Below, in pieces: positions 1-8,524 of a DNA stretch of 32,993 nucleotides. A program made the translations under genes and the position numbers. The stretch comes from an uncultured Acidobacteriia bacterium (GTDB lineage Bacteria; Acidobacteriota; Terriglobia; Bryobacterales; Bryobacteraceae): contig CAIYDY010000176.1 in the NCBI GenBank assembly GCA_903925015.1, forward strand, positions 1-32,993, in the 5' to 3' direction. The first letter of the stretch is position 1; every line of letters starts with the position of its first letter. Below the pieces are notes generated by a model. That model ran no database searches. It saw only the letters and a program-made list of their open reading frames with translations, and was not told the origin of the DNA.

Positions 1-1
1 C

Positions 2-586
2 AAGTCCGCGGGCGGGCCAACTTGGAGGCATCCCGCCATCTGGGCCTACGTCGCTGCGTATTCCCTCGGGGCCGCACCACTGGGGATGATCCTCTACTAC
101 GCATCCCTGTATTTAAGAGCCCGGTTCCACTATGATCAGGCAATGCTCGGCAAAGTGCTCTGGATTCCCCCGCTTGGCTGGGAACTGAGTTACTTCTTCT
201 GGGGTTTCGTTATCGACCGCGCTGGGCCAAGATTCCGCGAAATGCTGCTTGCCTGCACCCTGCTGAGCCTGCCCTTCGCGTTCATGAATTCTCTGCCCAC
301 AGGCCCACTCGTCCTGGCCGGTATGTTCATCGCCATGTTCGCCATGGCTGGATTCCTGGTGCTTTCGGTCGCATGGGTTACACGCGTATTCCCGCCGGAC
401 CACGCCGGGCTTCTATCCGGGATTGGTGCGGGCTCATGGAGCGCCGTCGTGGCCGTGACCAGCCCGGGCTTCGGCCTGCTGTTCGACCAGGCAAACTACG
501 CGACTGCTTTCCAGCTTGCGGCGCTCTTCCCGATCGCGGGATACGCGATCTGGTGGGTACTGCAGCGCCGGTGCCGGTTCCTGTAG
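2..586 (+). CDS. MFS transporter, C-terminal part (5' end outside window)
   Basis: The reading frame is open from the left edge of the window, so this is the C-terminal half of a longer protein rather than a gene starting at the first ATG (base 86). The translation is very hydrophobic, with about five or six membrane spans. A short loop, WGFVIDRAGPRF, has the D-R-G/P-R pattern of the conserved cytoplasmic loop of major facilitator superfamily transporters. The final span ends in a short basic tail (LQRRCRFL). The substrate cannot be told; sugar-phosphate or anion:cation symporter-type MFS proteins are possible. It converges with the peptidase gene downstream, with only about 30 bases between the stops. 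The MFS call is fairly safe; the transported molecule is unknown. Confidence 0.7.
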   Translation, partial: KSAGGPTWRHPAIWAYVAAYSLGAAPLGMILYYASLYLRARFHYDQAMLGKVLWIPPLGWELSYFFWGFVIDRAGPRFREMLLACTLLSLPFAFMNSLPTGPLVLAGMFIAMFAMAGFLVLSVAWVTRVFPPDHAGLLSGIGAGSWSAVVAVTSPGFGLLFDQANYATAFQLAALFPIAGYAIWWVLQRRCRFL

Positions 587-618
587 ACTTGGTTCGGCAC
601 CCGCGCTGGAGCTGAATA

Positions 619-2214
619 CTATCGGTCCTTGGGCAAACAGCTATCAATAAAATCCGCGAAGTCGTGCTTCAGCTTTACGTGGGAATCGCTGTCGATATAC
701 AGCATGTGCCCGGCCTGGTAGTAGTCCCAGCGGATGTTCTTGTGCTGCTGCGGGCTCAGGCCCATGTGGTTGAACGTGTATTGCGCCGCGAAAGATGGCG
801 TCGCCAAATCGTAGTAGCCCGCCGCCACCATCACCTTCATGTAGGGATTCTTCACCATCGCGGTGCGCAGCATTGCGGTCGTGTCGCCGAACCCGTTCTG
901 GACCCCGTAATCCCACGGCTGGATGCCGCCCGACGGGTAGTAGTACATGTCTGTCTTGTAGTTCAGCTCGTTGCGGACATAATTGGTGAACATGGCCGTG
1001 AACGGCGGGGTGATCAGCGTGCTCGACGGGTCGTAATCGCTGGTCTCGTTGGTGTTCAATGCCGAGGGGCCCGTAAGCCGGCCGTCGTAGCGTCCGATGG
1101 TTTCGTGGCGGTCCCGCAGCAATTGCCGGGTGAAGTGGGCCACATCCCAGCGCAGGTTGGTTTCGTCGATGTACCTCGCCTCCAAGCCGGAGTAGCGCGC
1201 GACCTTGTCGATCACGGTCTTCCGTTCGGCCGCACCCAAGTCGTCGCCCTTGGCCAAGGCTGCGGCGTAGTCGCCCATGGCGAAGGCTTCGGCTTCCTTG
1301 AGAACCGTCTTCAAGTCTTTCTTCTGCAGGTCCGCCGGAAGCTTCTTCTGGTACCAGGCGTCGGCCGTGTAGGTGGGGAATTCCAATTGGTAAACCAGAT
1401 CGTCGCTGCGGCTCCAGATCGTTTCCAAATTCAGAGTGGTGCCGATCAGCACAATGCCATTGAACGCGATGCCGCGGTCGATCAGATATCCGCCCAAGCC
1501 CGCTGCGCGGAACGTGCCGTAGCTTTCGCCCGCAATGAACAGCGGCGAAACTTGGCGGCTGTTGCGCGCGATGTACATCCGCATGAACTCGCCCACGGAT
1601 TGGATGTCGCCCTGCACCCCGTTCATGCGCCGTGCCACCTCCACGCTCTTCGCGCGGCTGTAGCCGGTGCCAACCGGATCGATGAACACCAGGTCGGTCT
1701 TGTCCAGCCAAGTGTTCGGGTTGTCGCGCAACTGGTACGGGGGCGGCGGCATGCTGCCGTTGGGCATCAATTTCGGGCTGCGTGGGCCCATGCCGCCCAT
1801 ATGTACCCAGAGCGACGCCGATCCCGGGCCGCCGTTGAAACAGAAAGTCACGGGCCGCTTCGACGCGTCGGTCACCCCGTCCAGCGTGTAGGCCATGTAG
1901 ATAATGTGCGCCTCGGCCTCGCCCGCCGCGTCCTTCAGCGGCATCTGCGCCACGGTGGCGGTGTAGTTCAGGGTCTTGCCGTCCACGTTGATGGAATGGT
2001 GCGTCACAACGGGCGTTTCATCCACCTCGCCCCCGATTGCCGGACCAGGGCCGGAAACCCCTCCTCCCCGACCCGCGCGTCCGCCTGGAGCGGCGGCTGG
2101 AGCGGCCGGCGCTGCCGTGGCTGGAACCGTTGCTCCGGGAGTCTGGGCACCGCGGCCGGTGCCTTGGGCCATTAGTTGGGGGACCAATAGGAGGGCGAGA
2201 AGGATAGCGATCAT
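619..2214 (-). CDS. secreted S10 family serine carboxypeptidase-like protein
   Basis: A 531-residue exported alpha/beta-hydrolase of peptidase family S10, which removes C-terminal residues from peptides outside the cytoplasm. The order is: signal peptide (MIAILLALLLVPQLMAQ), a low-complexity Ala/Pro/Gly linker to about residue 60, then the catalytic domain. The family marks are visible: GGPGSAS (128-134), the nucleophile elbow GESYG with Ser231, Asp469 in GYYDLATP and His503 in AGHMLY. The frame stays open upstream to base 2451, but that extension has no export signal and would overlap the divergent gene. The ATG at 2214 sits directly on the signal peptide and was chosen. It is transcribed divergently from the DUF1549 gene, leaving a 77-base shared upstream region. 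S10 proteins of this type with long Gly/Ala-rich linkers are common in acidobacteria. Substrate unknown. Confidence 0.88.
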   Translation of the reverse strand: MIAILLALLLVPQLMAQGTGRGAQTPGATVPATAAPAAPAAAPGGRAGRGGGVSGPGPAIGGEVDETPVVTHHSINVDGKTLNYTATVAQMPLKDAAGEAEAHIIYMAYTLDGVTDASKRPVTFCFNGGPGSASLWVHMGGMGPRSPKLMPNGSMPPPPYQLRDNPNTWLDKTDLVFIDPVGTGYSRAKSVEVARRMNGVQGDIQSVGEFMRMYIARNSRQVSPLFIAGESYGTFRAAGLGGYLIDRGIAFNGIVLIGTTLNLETIWSRSDDLVYQLEFPTYTADAWYQKKLPADLQKKDLKTVLKEAEAFAMGDYAAALAKGDDLGAAERKTVIDKVARYSGLEARYIDETNLRWDVAHFTRQLLRDRHETIGRYDGRLTGPSALNTNETSDYDPSSTLITPPFTAMFTNYVRNELNYKTDMYYYPSGGIQPWDYGVQNGFGDTTAMLRTAMVKNPYMKVMVAAGYYDLATPSFAAQYTFNHMGLSPQQHKNIRWDYYQAGHMLYIDSDSHVKLKHDFADFIDSCLPKDR

Positions 2215-2291
2215 CTTGTGGCAATTTTCGCACAACTTCCCTTCCGCGTGGACTGGCCGTCTACGGGATATCATAAAGGTCAGAACTATCC

Positions 2292-4316
2292 ATGCCGGGA
2301 ACCTTCGGGAAACTACGCCTCGCCGCCGCCACTTTAGCGTTGACCGCGCTCGCCTTTGCAGCTGGCCCAGTGGTCGGACCGAAGGAAACCTACACCGCTG
2401 CCGAGCGCCGCCACTGGGCTTTCCAGCCGCGCTCCAAGCCCGTCGTTCCAACTTTCCAGTCCGAATCCGCGCGCGCCTGGGTCGCCAATCCGATTGACGC
2501 TTTCGTCCTCTCCAGATTGCAGAAGGAAGGCCTCAAGCCCGCCCCCAAAGCGTCCCGCCGCACGCTGATCCGCCGCGTGTACTTCGATCTCACCGGTCTC
2601 CCTCCCACCCCCGCCGAAGTGGAACAGTTCGTGGCCGACCCCGACCCCCATGCCTGGGAAAAGCTTGTCGACCGCCTCCTGGCTTCCCCCGAGTACGGCG
2701 AGCGTGCCGCCTCCCACTGGTTCGACACCGTCCGCTACGCCGAAAGCGACGGCTTCGAGTACGACACCCACCGGTCCGACATGTGGCGTTACCGCGACTA
2801 CGTCATCCGATCCTTCCAGACCGACAAGCCCTACGATGTTTTCGTCCGCGAGCAATTGGCGGGCGACGAGTTGGCCGGAAAGGTCGCAACTCCGCAAGCC
2901 GACGAGCTCATGATCGCCAGCGGCTTCCACCGCCTCGGGCCTTTGCGCAAGAACGCCGGAAACCAGGACATCGCTTACAACCGCAACGAAGTCCTGATCG
3001 AAATGACCAACGTCATCGGCAGCGCATTCCTTGGGATGACCATAGGCTGCGCCCGTTGCCACGACCACAAGTTTGACCCCATCCGCCAGAAGGACTACTA
3101 CCGGATGCAGGCCTTCTTCGCCCCGACCCAGCAGGTCGACGTACCCCTCTACACCGACAAGGAGGAGGCCGAGTGGAAGAAGAAAAATGGTGCGATCGAA
3201 GCCGAGATGGCCCGCTTGCGGAAGTCGCTGCCCCATGATGACGGCCCCGCTCGCCAAGCCATCGAGCTGCAGTTGATCGAAAAGGAAAAGGAACTCCCGC
3301 AGCCCCTGCCCCTTTTGAGCACAGTTGCCAATGATCCCAAGCAGTTCATGGCGGTGCACGTGTTGACCCGGGGAAACTCGGCCGCTCCACTGGACAAGGT
3401 GGCCGCCCGTGTTCCCGGCGTCCTGCTGCCCGACGGTGCTCCCGAATTGGACGACGACGATCCCCAGCCGCGCACCACGCTCGCGAACTGGATCACCGAT
3501 CCGTCCAACCCGCTGCCATCGCGCGTGATGGTCAACCGTATCTGGCAATCGCATTTCGGTACCGGGATTGTGGCCACTCCCAATGATTTCGGCCGCATGG
3601 GCGCACGCCCCTCGCATCCCGAATTGCTGGATTGGCTGGCGAACAAGTTTGTCGACGGCAGGTTCCGCATCAAGGCCATGCACCGGATGATCCTGCTGAG
3701 CAACACCTACCAGCAGTCGTACATCCCCGCCTCCACCGTCGCTGCCGAAACGGATCCGGAGAACAAGTACCTCTGGCGCTTCCCCCGCCGCCGCCTGGAA
3801 GCCGAGGAAATCCGGGATTCGATCCTCGCCGTTGCAGGTCGGCTGAATTTGCAGAAGGGAGGGCCGTCCGTGATTGTTCCTGTCGAGCCGGAACTGCTGC
3901 GGTTGGCCTACAAGCCGTCCCAGTGGGCCGTGAATCCCGACGAAGGCCAGTTCGCCCGCCGCAGCATCTATCTGTATGAGAAGCGCAACCTGCGATTGCC
4001 TTTCCTGGAGGTCTTCGACCTGCCGGACCGGCTCCTGAGCTGCGCCCGCCGCGAATCCAGCACCCACGCCCCGCAGGCGCTGGAACTGATGAACGGCACG
4101 CTGACGCGTGGCATGTCCTTGGAATTTGCCCGCCGTTTGGACAAGGAAGCGGGTGGATCCATCGAAAAGCAGGTGGATTTGGCCTACCGTCTCGCCACCG
4201 CACGGCCCCCATTGGCCGCCGAAAAATCAGCCGCCGTGGCATTCCTCAAGGAGAATCCACTCAGCGAATTCACATTGGCGATGTTCCTCGTCAACGATTT
4301 CCTCTACGTGAACTGA
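2292..4316 (+). CDS. DUF1549/DUF1553 (planctomycete cytochrome-type) exported protein
   Basis: A 674-residue exported protein. It has an N-terminal signal segment (residues 4-24), then DUF1549 (about 60-265) with the hallmark strings FDLTGLPPTPAEV and YGERAASHWFDTVRYAESDG. DUF1553 lies in the C-terminal half, beginning near LANWITDPSNPLPSRVMVNR. A CxxCH site (C253-A-R-C256-H257, followed by DHKFDPI) could bind c-type haem. Many relatives carry an extra N-terminal cytochrome c domain (PSCyt1) and a carbohydrate-binding-like insert between the two DUFs; neither is present, so this is a short form. The next gene (DUF1501) starts one base after the stop, so the two are surely co-transcribed. These pairs occur in planctomycetes and acidobacteria and are suspected to act on polysaccharides or in extracytoplasmic electron transfer, but the reaction is not established. 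Confidence 0.88.
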   Translation: MPGTFGKLRLAAATLALTALAFAAGPVVGPKETYTAAERRHWAFQPRSKPVVPTFQSESARAWVANPIDAFVLSRLQKEGLKPAPKASRRTLIRRVYFDLTGLPPTPAEVEQFVADPDPHAWEKLVDRLLASPEYGERAASHWFDTVRYAESDGFEYDTHRSDMWRYRDYVIRSFQTDKPYDVFVREQLAGDELAGKVATPQADELMIASGFHRLGPLRKNAGNQDIAYNRNEVLIEMTNVIGSAFLGMTIGCARCHDHKFDPIRQKDYYRMQAFFAPTQQVDVPLYTDKEEAEWKKKNGAIEAEMARLRKSLPHDDGPARQAIELQLIEKEKELPQPLPLLSTVANDPKQFMAVHVLTRGNSAAPLDKVAARVPGVLLPDGAPELDDDDPQPRTTLANWITDPSNPLPSRVMVNRIWQSHFGTGIVATPNDFGRMGARPSHPELLDWLANKFVDGRFRIKAMHRMILLSNTYQQSYIPASTVAAETDPENKYLWRFPRRRLEAEEIRDSILAVAGRLNLQKGGPSVIVPVEPELLRLAYKPSQWAVNPDEGQFARRSIYLYEKRNLRLPFLEVFDLPDRLLSCARRESSTHAPQALELMNGTLTRGMSLEFARRLDKEAGGSIEKQVDLAYRLATARPPLAAEKSAAVAFLKENPLSEFTLAMFLVNDFLYVN

Positions 4317-4317
4317 A

Positions 4318-5748
4318 ATGGACCTCCACTCCAAGCCGACCCGCAACCGCCGCGAATTCATCACCGACGCCTTCAACGGCTTCGGCTCCGTGGCTCTCGC
4401 CGCAATGTTCGCCAAAGAGGGGCTGGCGGAGGAGCGCGCACGCGCGGCAGCAGCGAATCCCCTCGCGGCCAGAAAGCCCCATTTCCCGGCCAAAGCCAAG
4501 TCGGTCATCGTCCTGTTCATGGCGGGCGGGCCCAGCCACTTGGAAACCTTTGACCCCAAGCCGCTCCTGAACAAGCTCGACGGCCAGCCGATGCCCGAAA
4601 GTTTCGGTCGTGTTCCGCGCCAGTTCATCAAGGGCGAGCCCCGGCTGATGGGGACCAAGCGCACTTTCAAGCAGCACGGCAAGAGCGGTCTCTGGGTGTC
4701 CGACCTGCTCCCCCACACCGCAACCTGCGTCGACGACCTCGCCGTCATCCGGTCCACCAAGTCCGACGCCGTGGTCCACTCCGCAGCGCAGTACCAGTTC
4801 TTCACCGGGCGGATCATCCCGGGCTTCCCCAGCATGGGCGCGTGGGCGATGTACGGGCTCGGGTCCGAAAGCGAGTCGCTGCCCGGCTACGTGGTGATTC
4901 CCGACCCCTTCGGCACCATAGAGGCGGGCCAGCCGGTCTATTCGAACGCCTTCCTGCCATCCGTCTACCAAGCCAATATCTTTCGAGCCGGACGCAAGCC
5001 GGTGCTGAATCTGGACCTGCCCCAAGGCGTGTCGGAGGCCCAGCGGGCGAGGACCCTCAAGCTGGTGCACGAGTTGGACGCGGCCGGGGTCAAGGCTGGC
5101 GACGAGGAATTTTCCGCCCGCCTGAACACCTACGACCTTGCGTTCAAGATGCAGACCGAGGCCCCGGCGGTGTTCGATATTTCCGGCGAGCCCAAGCATG
5201 TCCAGGATCTCTACGGCATGGGCGATCCGGTGACCGACGATTTCGGTCGCCGCTGCCTCCTTGCCCGGCGCTTGGTGGAAAAGGGCGTGCGGTTTGTGGT
5301 CCTGGTGTCGGGCGGTCCGGCAGTTTCGCAGTGGGACGCGCACGACGACATCGAGGAAAACCACCTCCGCATGGCGGCGAAGACCGACAAACCGATCGCG
5401 GGACTGGTGAAGGACCTGAAACAGCGCGGGCTACTGGATTCGACCCTCGTGGTGTGGGGCGGGGAATTCGGCCGCACCCCCGAAGCCCAGGGCGGCAAGG
5501 GCCGCGACCACAACAATACCGGCTACACCGTTTGGATGGCCGGCGGCGGCGTCAAGGGCGGCGTGACGGCGGGCGCGACCGACGAGATCGGCCTCAATGC
5601 GGTGGAGGAACCGCACCACCTGCGGGACATCCACACCACCGTTCTCCACCAGCTTGGGCTGGAGCAGAATGCGCTGAGCTATCTGCACCAGGGCCGCAAG
5701 GAACGCTTGACGGAAGTCCAGGGCGACGTAATCCAGTCGATCTTGTAG
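4318..5748 (+). CDS. DUF1501 Tat-exported protein (sulfatase-like fold)
   Basis: A 476-residue DUF1501 protein. DUF1501 is related to the alkaline phosphatase/sulfatase superfamily, but its activity is not established. The N-terminus NRREFITDAF followed by a mildly hydrophobic stretch is a Tat-type export signal. Family motifs are FMAGGPSHLETFDPKP near residue 67, RRCLLARRLVEKGVRFV in the middle and VVWGGEFGRTPEAQ with GRDHN in the C-terminal third; the GEFGRTP...GRDH segment is probably metal binding. The ATG lies one base after the stop of the DUF1549/DUF1553 gene, a tight two-gene operon in the order usual for this pair. No clear terminator is visible after the stop at 5748. Family assignment is certain; function is not known. 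Confidence 0.9.
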   Translation: MDLHSKPTRNRREFITDAFNGFGSVALAAMFAKEGLAEERARAAAANPLAARKPHFPAKAKSVIVLFMAGGPSHLETFDPKPLLNKLDGQPMPESFGRVPRQFIKGEPRLMGTKRTFKQHGKSGLWVSDLLPHTATCVDDLAVIRSTKSDAVVHSAAQYQFFTGRIIPGFPSMGAWAMYGLGSESESLPGYVVIPDPFGTIEAGQPVYSNAFLPSVYQANIFRAGRKPVLNLDLPQGVSEAQRARTLKLVHELDAAGVKAGDEEFSARLNTYDLAFKMQTEAPAVFDISGEPKHVQDLYGMGDPVTDDFGRRCLLARRLVEKGVRFVVLVSGGPAVSQWDAHDDIEENHLRMAAKTDKPIAGLVKDLKQRGLLDSTLVVWGGEFGRTPEAQGGKGRDHNNTGYTVWMAGGGVKGGVTAGATDEIGLNAVEEPHHLRDIHTTVLHQLGLEQNALSYLHQGRKERLTEVQGDVIQSIL

Positions 5749-5882
5749 TCCACGTGGGGCAGGCAACAACGGTATTAGCCCGGACCGACCCATGCAACCT
5801 TGGATTCGTTGGAGGGGCAACCGGGCCTTCTCCAGCTTCCAGAACCACGGGAAATCCGCTATTCTGGTCTCGAGGTTCCACC

Positions 5883-6248
5883 ATGCCCGCGATATTGGAC
5901 GAAACAGCAACGGATACGACAATGCTGGAACAACTCCGCCAGCACTACAACTTCTCTTGTAGCGACGCCGTCATGGCGGACGCCCTCATGGCCCAGCCGG
6001 GGCTGTTTCCGCTGCTTCGGGAGGCGGTGGAACCTCTGCGTCGGGACTTAACGCGGTTTCCATCTCCGAGAATTCAGGCACTGCAATCCGACGAGGGCAC
6101 CATCCTTCGTGTTTTAGTCCAATTGCCGTCCGGCCCAGAGCCGCCAGCGGTCCAAATGCGCCGGTTCAGGAACAACTGGTGGGTCAAGAATTGCCATCGG
6201 GCCGATGCTGGCCTCGTGTTTGACTACGAGATCGCCGATGGCATTTGA
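5883..6248 (+). CDS. small protein, first gene of a HEPN-like two-gene module
   Basis: A 121-residue cytoplasmic protein without signal or membrane segments. The start is the ATG at 5883; the frame is open further upstream, but there it is only the out-of-frame shadow of the DUF1501 gene. The helical N-terminal half has a FPLLREAVEPLRR element, followed by a beta-rich part ending in RRFRNNWWVKN and VFDYEIA. This layout (helix with 'EA.P.L.R..', a strand with 'L.V.', then 'F...WW', then a terminal 'DYE' strand) recalls an unnamed bacterial family I have seen upstream of HEPN-like genes. That is recollection, not a search result. It overlaps the next gene by 11 bases, so the two are translationally coupled. 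It may be the antitoxin or partner subunit of the HEPN-like protein. Function unproven. Confidence 0.6.
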   Translation: MPAILDETATDTTMLEQLRQHYNFSCSDAVMADALMAQPGLFPLLREAVEPLRRDLTRFPSPRIQALQSDEGTILRVLVQLPSGPEPPAVQMRRFRNNWWVKNCHRADAGLVFDYEIADGI

Positions 6249-6726
6249 TTGGCGGGAGTTCCTGCTCCTTGCCCACCGTCTTCGGCACATCGGGGCCGAC
6301 AGTGAAGCCGACCACAGAACCGCCGTCGGACGTGCCTACTACTACGCTTACAACGAGGCTCTCGCCGAAGGGCGGAAACTCGGATACAACCCGAATGCGC
6401 CATCGAGACTCGGCGTCCACCGCCGGTTGTGGCCGTGGTACTCGTCCTACCCCGATCCCCAAGTCGCAGCCTTGGGGGTAATGGGCGCTACCCTCCATGC
6501 GCGCCGAATCGAAGCCGACTACTACCGTGACATGTCGGGGGATGTCCGTTGCCAAGTGCAACGCCAGCTTGAGGACACCCGTGAGTTCGAAATCCTCTTG
6601 GCTCGGGTGGCCGACCGCCCTGAACCGCCTCCTTTGGCACTCAACGGTACCAGCCCCGGACCGGCCTGTGCCTCCCCTCCCCCGAATGCTAACCTGAAAG
6701 ATCGGATCCTGATACGTGTGTTCTGA
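6238..6726 (+). CDS. HEPN-like helical protein, partner of the preceding gene
   Basis: About 162 residues. The ATG at 6238 overlaps the stop of the upstream gene by 11 bases; an earlier in-frame start at 6205 is possible but unneeded. The core (residues 26-105) is all-helical, with HRTAVGRAYYYAYNEA and, further on, HARRIEADYYRDM. Both elements match the conserved helices of HEPN-fold proteins ('R.A..RAYYA.F..A' and 'R..ADY'). HEPN proteins are often RNases in toxin-antitoxin or defence modules. The canonical R-x4-6-H catalytic motif is not evident (the nearest is R-L-G-V-H), so it may be non-catalytic. The last 40 residues are Pro-rich and look disordered. The module sits between the DUF1501 gene and recO, ending ten bases before recO, so it may be read through into recO. 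HEPN assignment is moderate; the role is inference. Confidence 0.55.
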   Translation: MAFDWREFLLLAHRLRHIGADSEADHRTAVGRAYYYAYNEALAEGRKLGYNPNAPSRLGVHRRLWPWYSSYPDPQVAALGVMGATLHARRIEADYYRDMSGDVRCQVQRQLEDTREFEILLARVADRPEPPPLALNGTSPGPACASPPPNANLKDRILIRVF

Positions 6727-6735
6727 CGCCGTTCT

Positions 6736-7509
6736 ATGCCCGCTCGCGTGAGCGAATCCTTCGTCCTGCAAACCTACCCTTTCAAGGAGGGGGATCTCAT
6801 CGTCAGCTTCCTGACGCGGGACTTGGGGAAACTGCGCGGGGTCGCCCGCCGGGCAAGGCGTCCCAAAAGCGGATTCGGGTCGGGGTTGGAGCGGCTGTCG
6901 CATATTCAAATGTCCTACTTCCAGCGCGAAAACCGGGATTTGGTGAGCCTCGACTCCTGCGAGATCGTGCAGTCGCAGTTCGGACTCTCGGGCGACTACG
7001 CCTCCGCCTGCGCGCTCGATTTCTTCGCCGAAGTCACCCAGCAGATGCTGCCCGACGCCGAGCCCGCTGAAAAGTACTTCCGCCTCCTCGAAACCGTCCT
7101 TGGGCACCTCCGCTCCCGGCAGCCCAACGCCGTCTGGCGCGCCGTCACCTATTTCTCACTCTGGACCGTCCGCCTTTCCGGGCTCCTGCCCGAATTGCAC
7201 GCCTGCCTCGAATGCGGCAATTGGCTCGAAGATCCCGAAAACCCCCGCAGGGCCTTTTTCAACCGGTTCCAGCACGGACTCCTATGCGACGAATGCCGTC
7301 GCGGGCTCGACATGCGGAACGCTTGGGAGCTGGACGCCGAGGCCCGGTTCCTCGCGAAAGAAATGCTGCGGACGCCGGTTGCGGCCGTCCGTGAAAATGG
7401 CTGGCCCGATACCGCCGCCGCCACGCTGTGCAAGTTCCTCGTGCAGCGCATCGAATCCCAAATTGAACGGAAACTTGTGACCTTCGCCGCCCTTGAGGGC
7501 GCTGGTTGA
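6736..7509 (+). CDS. recO: DNA repair protein RecO
   Basis: A 257-residue cytoplasmic protein that promotes annealing of single-stranded DNA and, with RecR and RecF, loads RecA at gaps. The N-terminal OB-fold is clear ([38 protein letters not shown], residues 8-45), followed by the helical domain. A four-cysteine zinc site is intact: C157-x2-C160 and C184-x2-C187, as in Bacillus and Deinococcus RecO but unlike the E. coli protein. Length is normal. It starts ten bases after the HEPN-like gene and stops 19 bases before glyQ, so it probably belongs to one transcript with glyQS. Recognition is confident. Confidence 0.93.
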   Translation: MPARVSESFVLQTYPFKEGDLIVSFLTRDLGKLRGVARRARRPKSGFGSGLERLSHIQMSYFQRENRDLVSLDSCEIVQSQFGLSGDYASACALDFFAEVTQQMLPDAEPAEKYFRLLETVLGHLRSRQPNAVWRAVTYFSLWTVRLSGLLPELHACLECGNWLEDPENPRRAFFNRFQHGLLCDECRRGLDMRNAWELDAEARFLAKEMLRTPVAAVRENGWPDTAAATLCKFLVQRIESQIERKLVTFAALEGAG

Positions 7510-7528
7510 GGCACGCCACCGAAACAAC

Positions 7529-8524
7529 ATGTCAGAACAAGCGCAAGGGGTGCCGGTCGCGGCACCGATAGACCAGGGACCCACGCAGGATCCGCCGCGT
7601 TCCCCTGCCACTTTCCAGGAGATCGTCCTCCGGCTCAAGCAGTACTGGGGCGCGCGCGGTTGCGTCGTCCAGGAACCCTACGACATGGAAGTGGGTGCCG
7701 GTACGTCCTGCCCCGAAACCTTCCTCCGGGCGCTCGGCCCCAAGCCCTACCGCACCGCCTATGTCCAGCCCAGCCGCCGTCCCGCCGACGGCCGCTATGG
7801 CGACAACCCCAACCGCCTCTACAAGCACATGCAGCTGCAGGTGCTGTTGAAGCCGACCCCGGCCGACGTGATCGAGCTCTACATGGGCAGCCTCGAAGCC
7901 ATCGGCATCGACCTCCGCCAACACGACCTCAAGCTGGAGGAGGACAACTGGGAAAACCCGTCCCTCGGCGCCTGGGGCGTGGGCTGGCATGTCATGCTGG
8001 ACGTCATGGAAATCACCCAGTTTACCTATTTCCAACAGGTTGGCGGCATTGACCTCGATTTGGTTCCCGCCGAAATCACCTATGGCTTGGAGAGACTCAC
8101 GGCCTTCCTCCAAGGTGTGGATTCGGTCTACGACATCGAATGGACCACCGGCGTGAAGTACCGCGATGTCCGGTACAACGACGAACTGCAGTACTCGGTC
8201 TACAACTTCGAGACCGCGCATGTGCCCACCCTGTGGCAGCTTTTCGAAATCCACGAGGCTGAGGCGATGCGCCTGCTGGCTCTTTACCGCGAATCCGCCG
8301 AGAAGCACCGCTTCCCGCTGCTGCCCACCTATGACCACGTGCTCAAGTGCGGCAACCTCTTCAATACGTTGGACGCGCGCGGCGCAATCAGCGTCACCGA
8401 GCGGGTGGCGGTGATCGGACGCATTCGCAAGATTGCGGTGGCTGTTGCGGAAGCTTGGGTGGAACAGCAGTCGGCGGCATCCGCTCCAGCAGCGGCGGAT
8501 CAAGTAACGGAGCAGGCAGCATGA
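7529..8524 (+). CDS. glyQ: glycyl-tRNA synthetase alpha subunit
   Basis: A 331-residue alpha subunit of the bacterial alpha2-beta2 glycyl-tRNA synthetase. It forms glycyl-adenylate and carries the class II active site. Recognised by [31 protein letters not shown]-type sequence near residue 30, [13 protein letters not shown], the substrate-pocket segment [19 protein letters not shown], and [12 protein letters not shown]. The start was set at the ATG at 7529; a TTG 36 bases upstream would overlap recO and adds nothing conserved. The N-terminus has about 25 extra low-complexity residues and the C-terminus an Ala/Gln-rich tail, both slightly longer than usual. Its stop overlaps the start of glyS by four bases (ATGA), giving coupled translation of the two subunits. 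Confidence 0.95.
   Translation: MSEQAQGVPVAAPIDQGPTQDPPRSPATFQEIVLRLKQYWGARGCVVQEPYDMEVGAGTSCPETFLRALGPKPYRTAYVQPSRRPADGRYGDNPNRLYKHMQLQVLLKPTPADVIELYMGSLEAIGIDLRQHDLKLEEDNWENPSLGAWGVGWHVMLDVMEITQFTYFQQVGGIDLDLVPAEITYGLERLTAFLQGVDSVYDIEWTTGVKYRDVRYNDELQYSVYNFETAHVPTLWQLFEIHEAEAMRLLALYRESAEKHRFPLLPTYDHVLKCGNLFNTLDARGAISVTERVAVIGRIRKIAVAVAEAWVEQQSAASAPAAADQVTEQAA

Noticed and set aside
664-2175. Long plus-strand frame (about 500 codons) opposite the S10 peptidase gene
   Set aside because: It is an antisense shadow produced by high G+C; the translation is low-complexity His/Arg/Val-rich and the opposite strand has a full catalytic triad.
2215-2451. N-terminal extension of the S10 peptidase to base 2451
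   Set aside because: It would put 79 Arg-rich residues before a perfect signal peptide and overlap the divergent DUF1549 gene.
2334-4067. Long minus-strand frame opposite the DUF1549/DUF1553 gene
   Set aside because: Antisense shadow; no recognisable domain, while the plus strand shows clear family motifs.
4842-5882. Upstream extension of the 121-aa gene frame into the DUF1501 gene
   Set aside because: The extension is the DUF1501 gene read out of phase; the natural start is ATG 5883.
7360-7529. T-box or glycine riboswitch ahead of glyQ
   Set aside because: There are only 19 bases between recO and glyQ and no T-box or tandem-aptamer sequence; nothing supports it.
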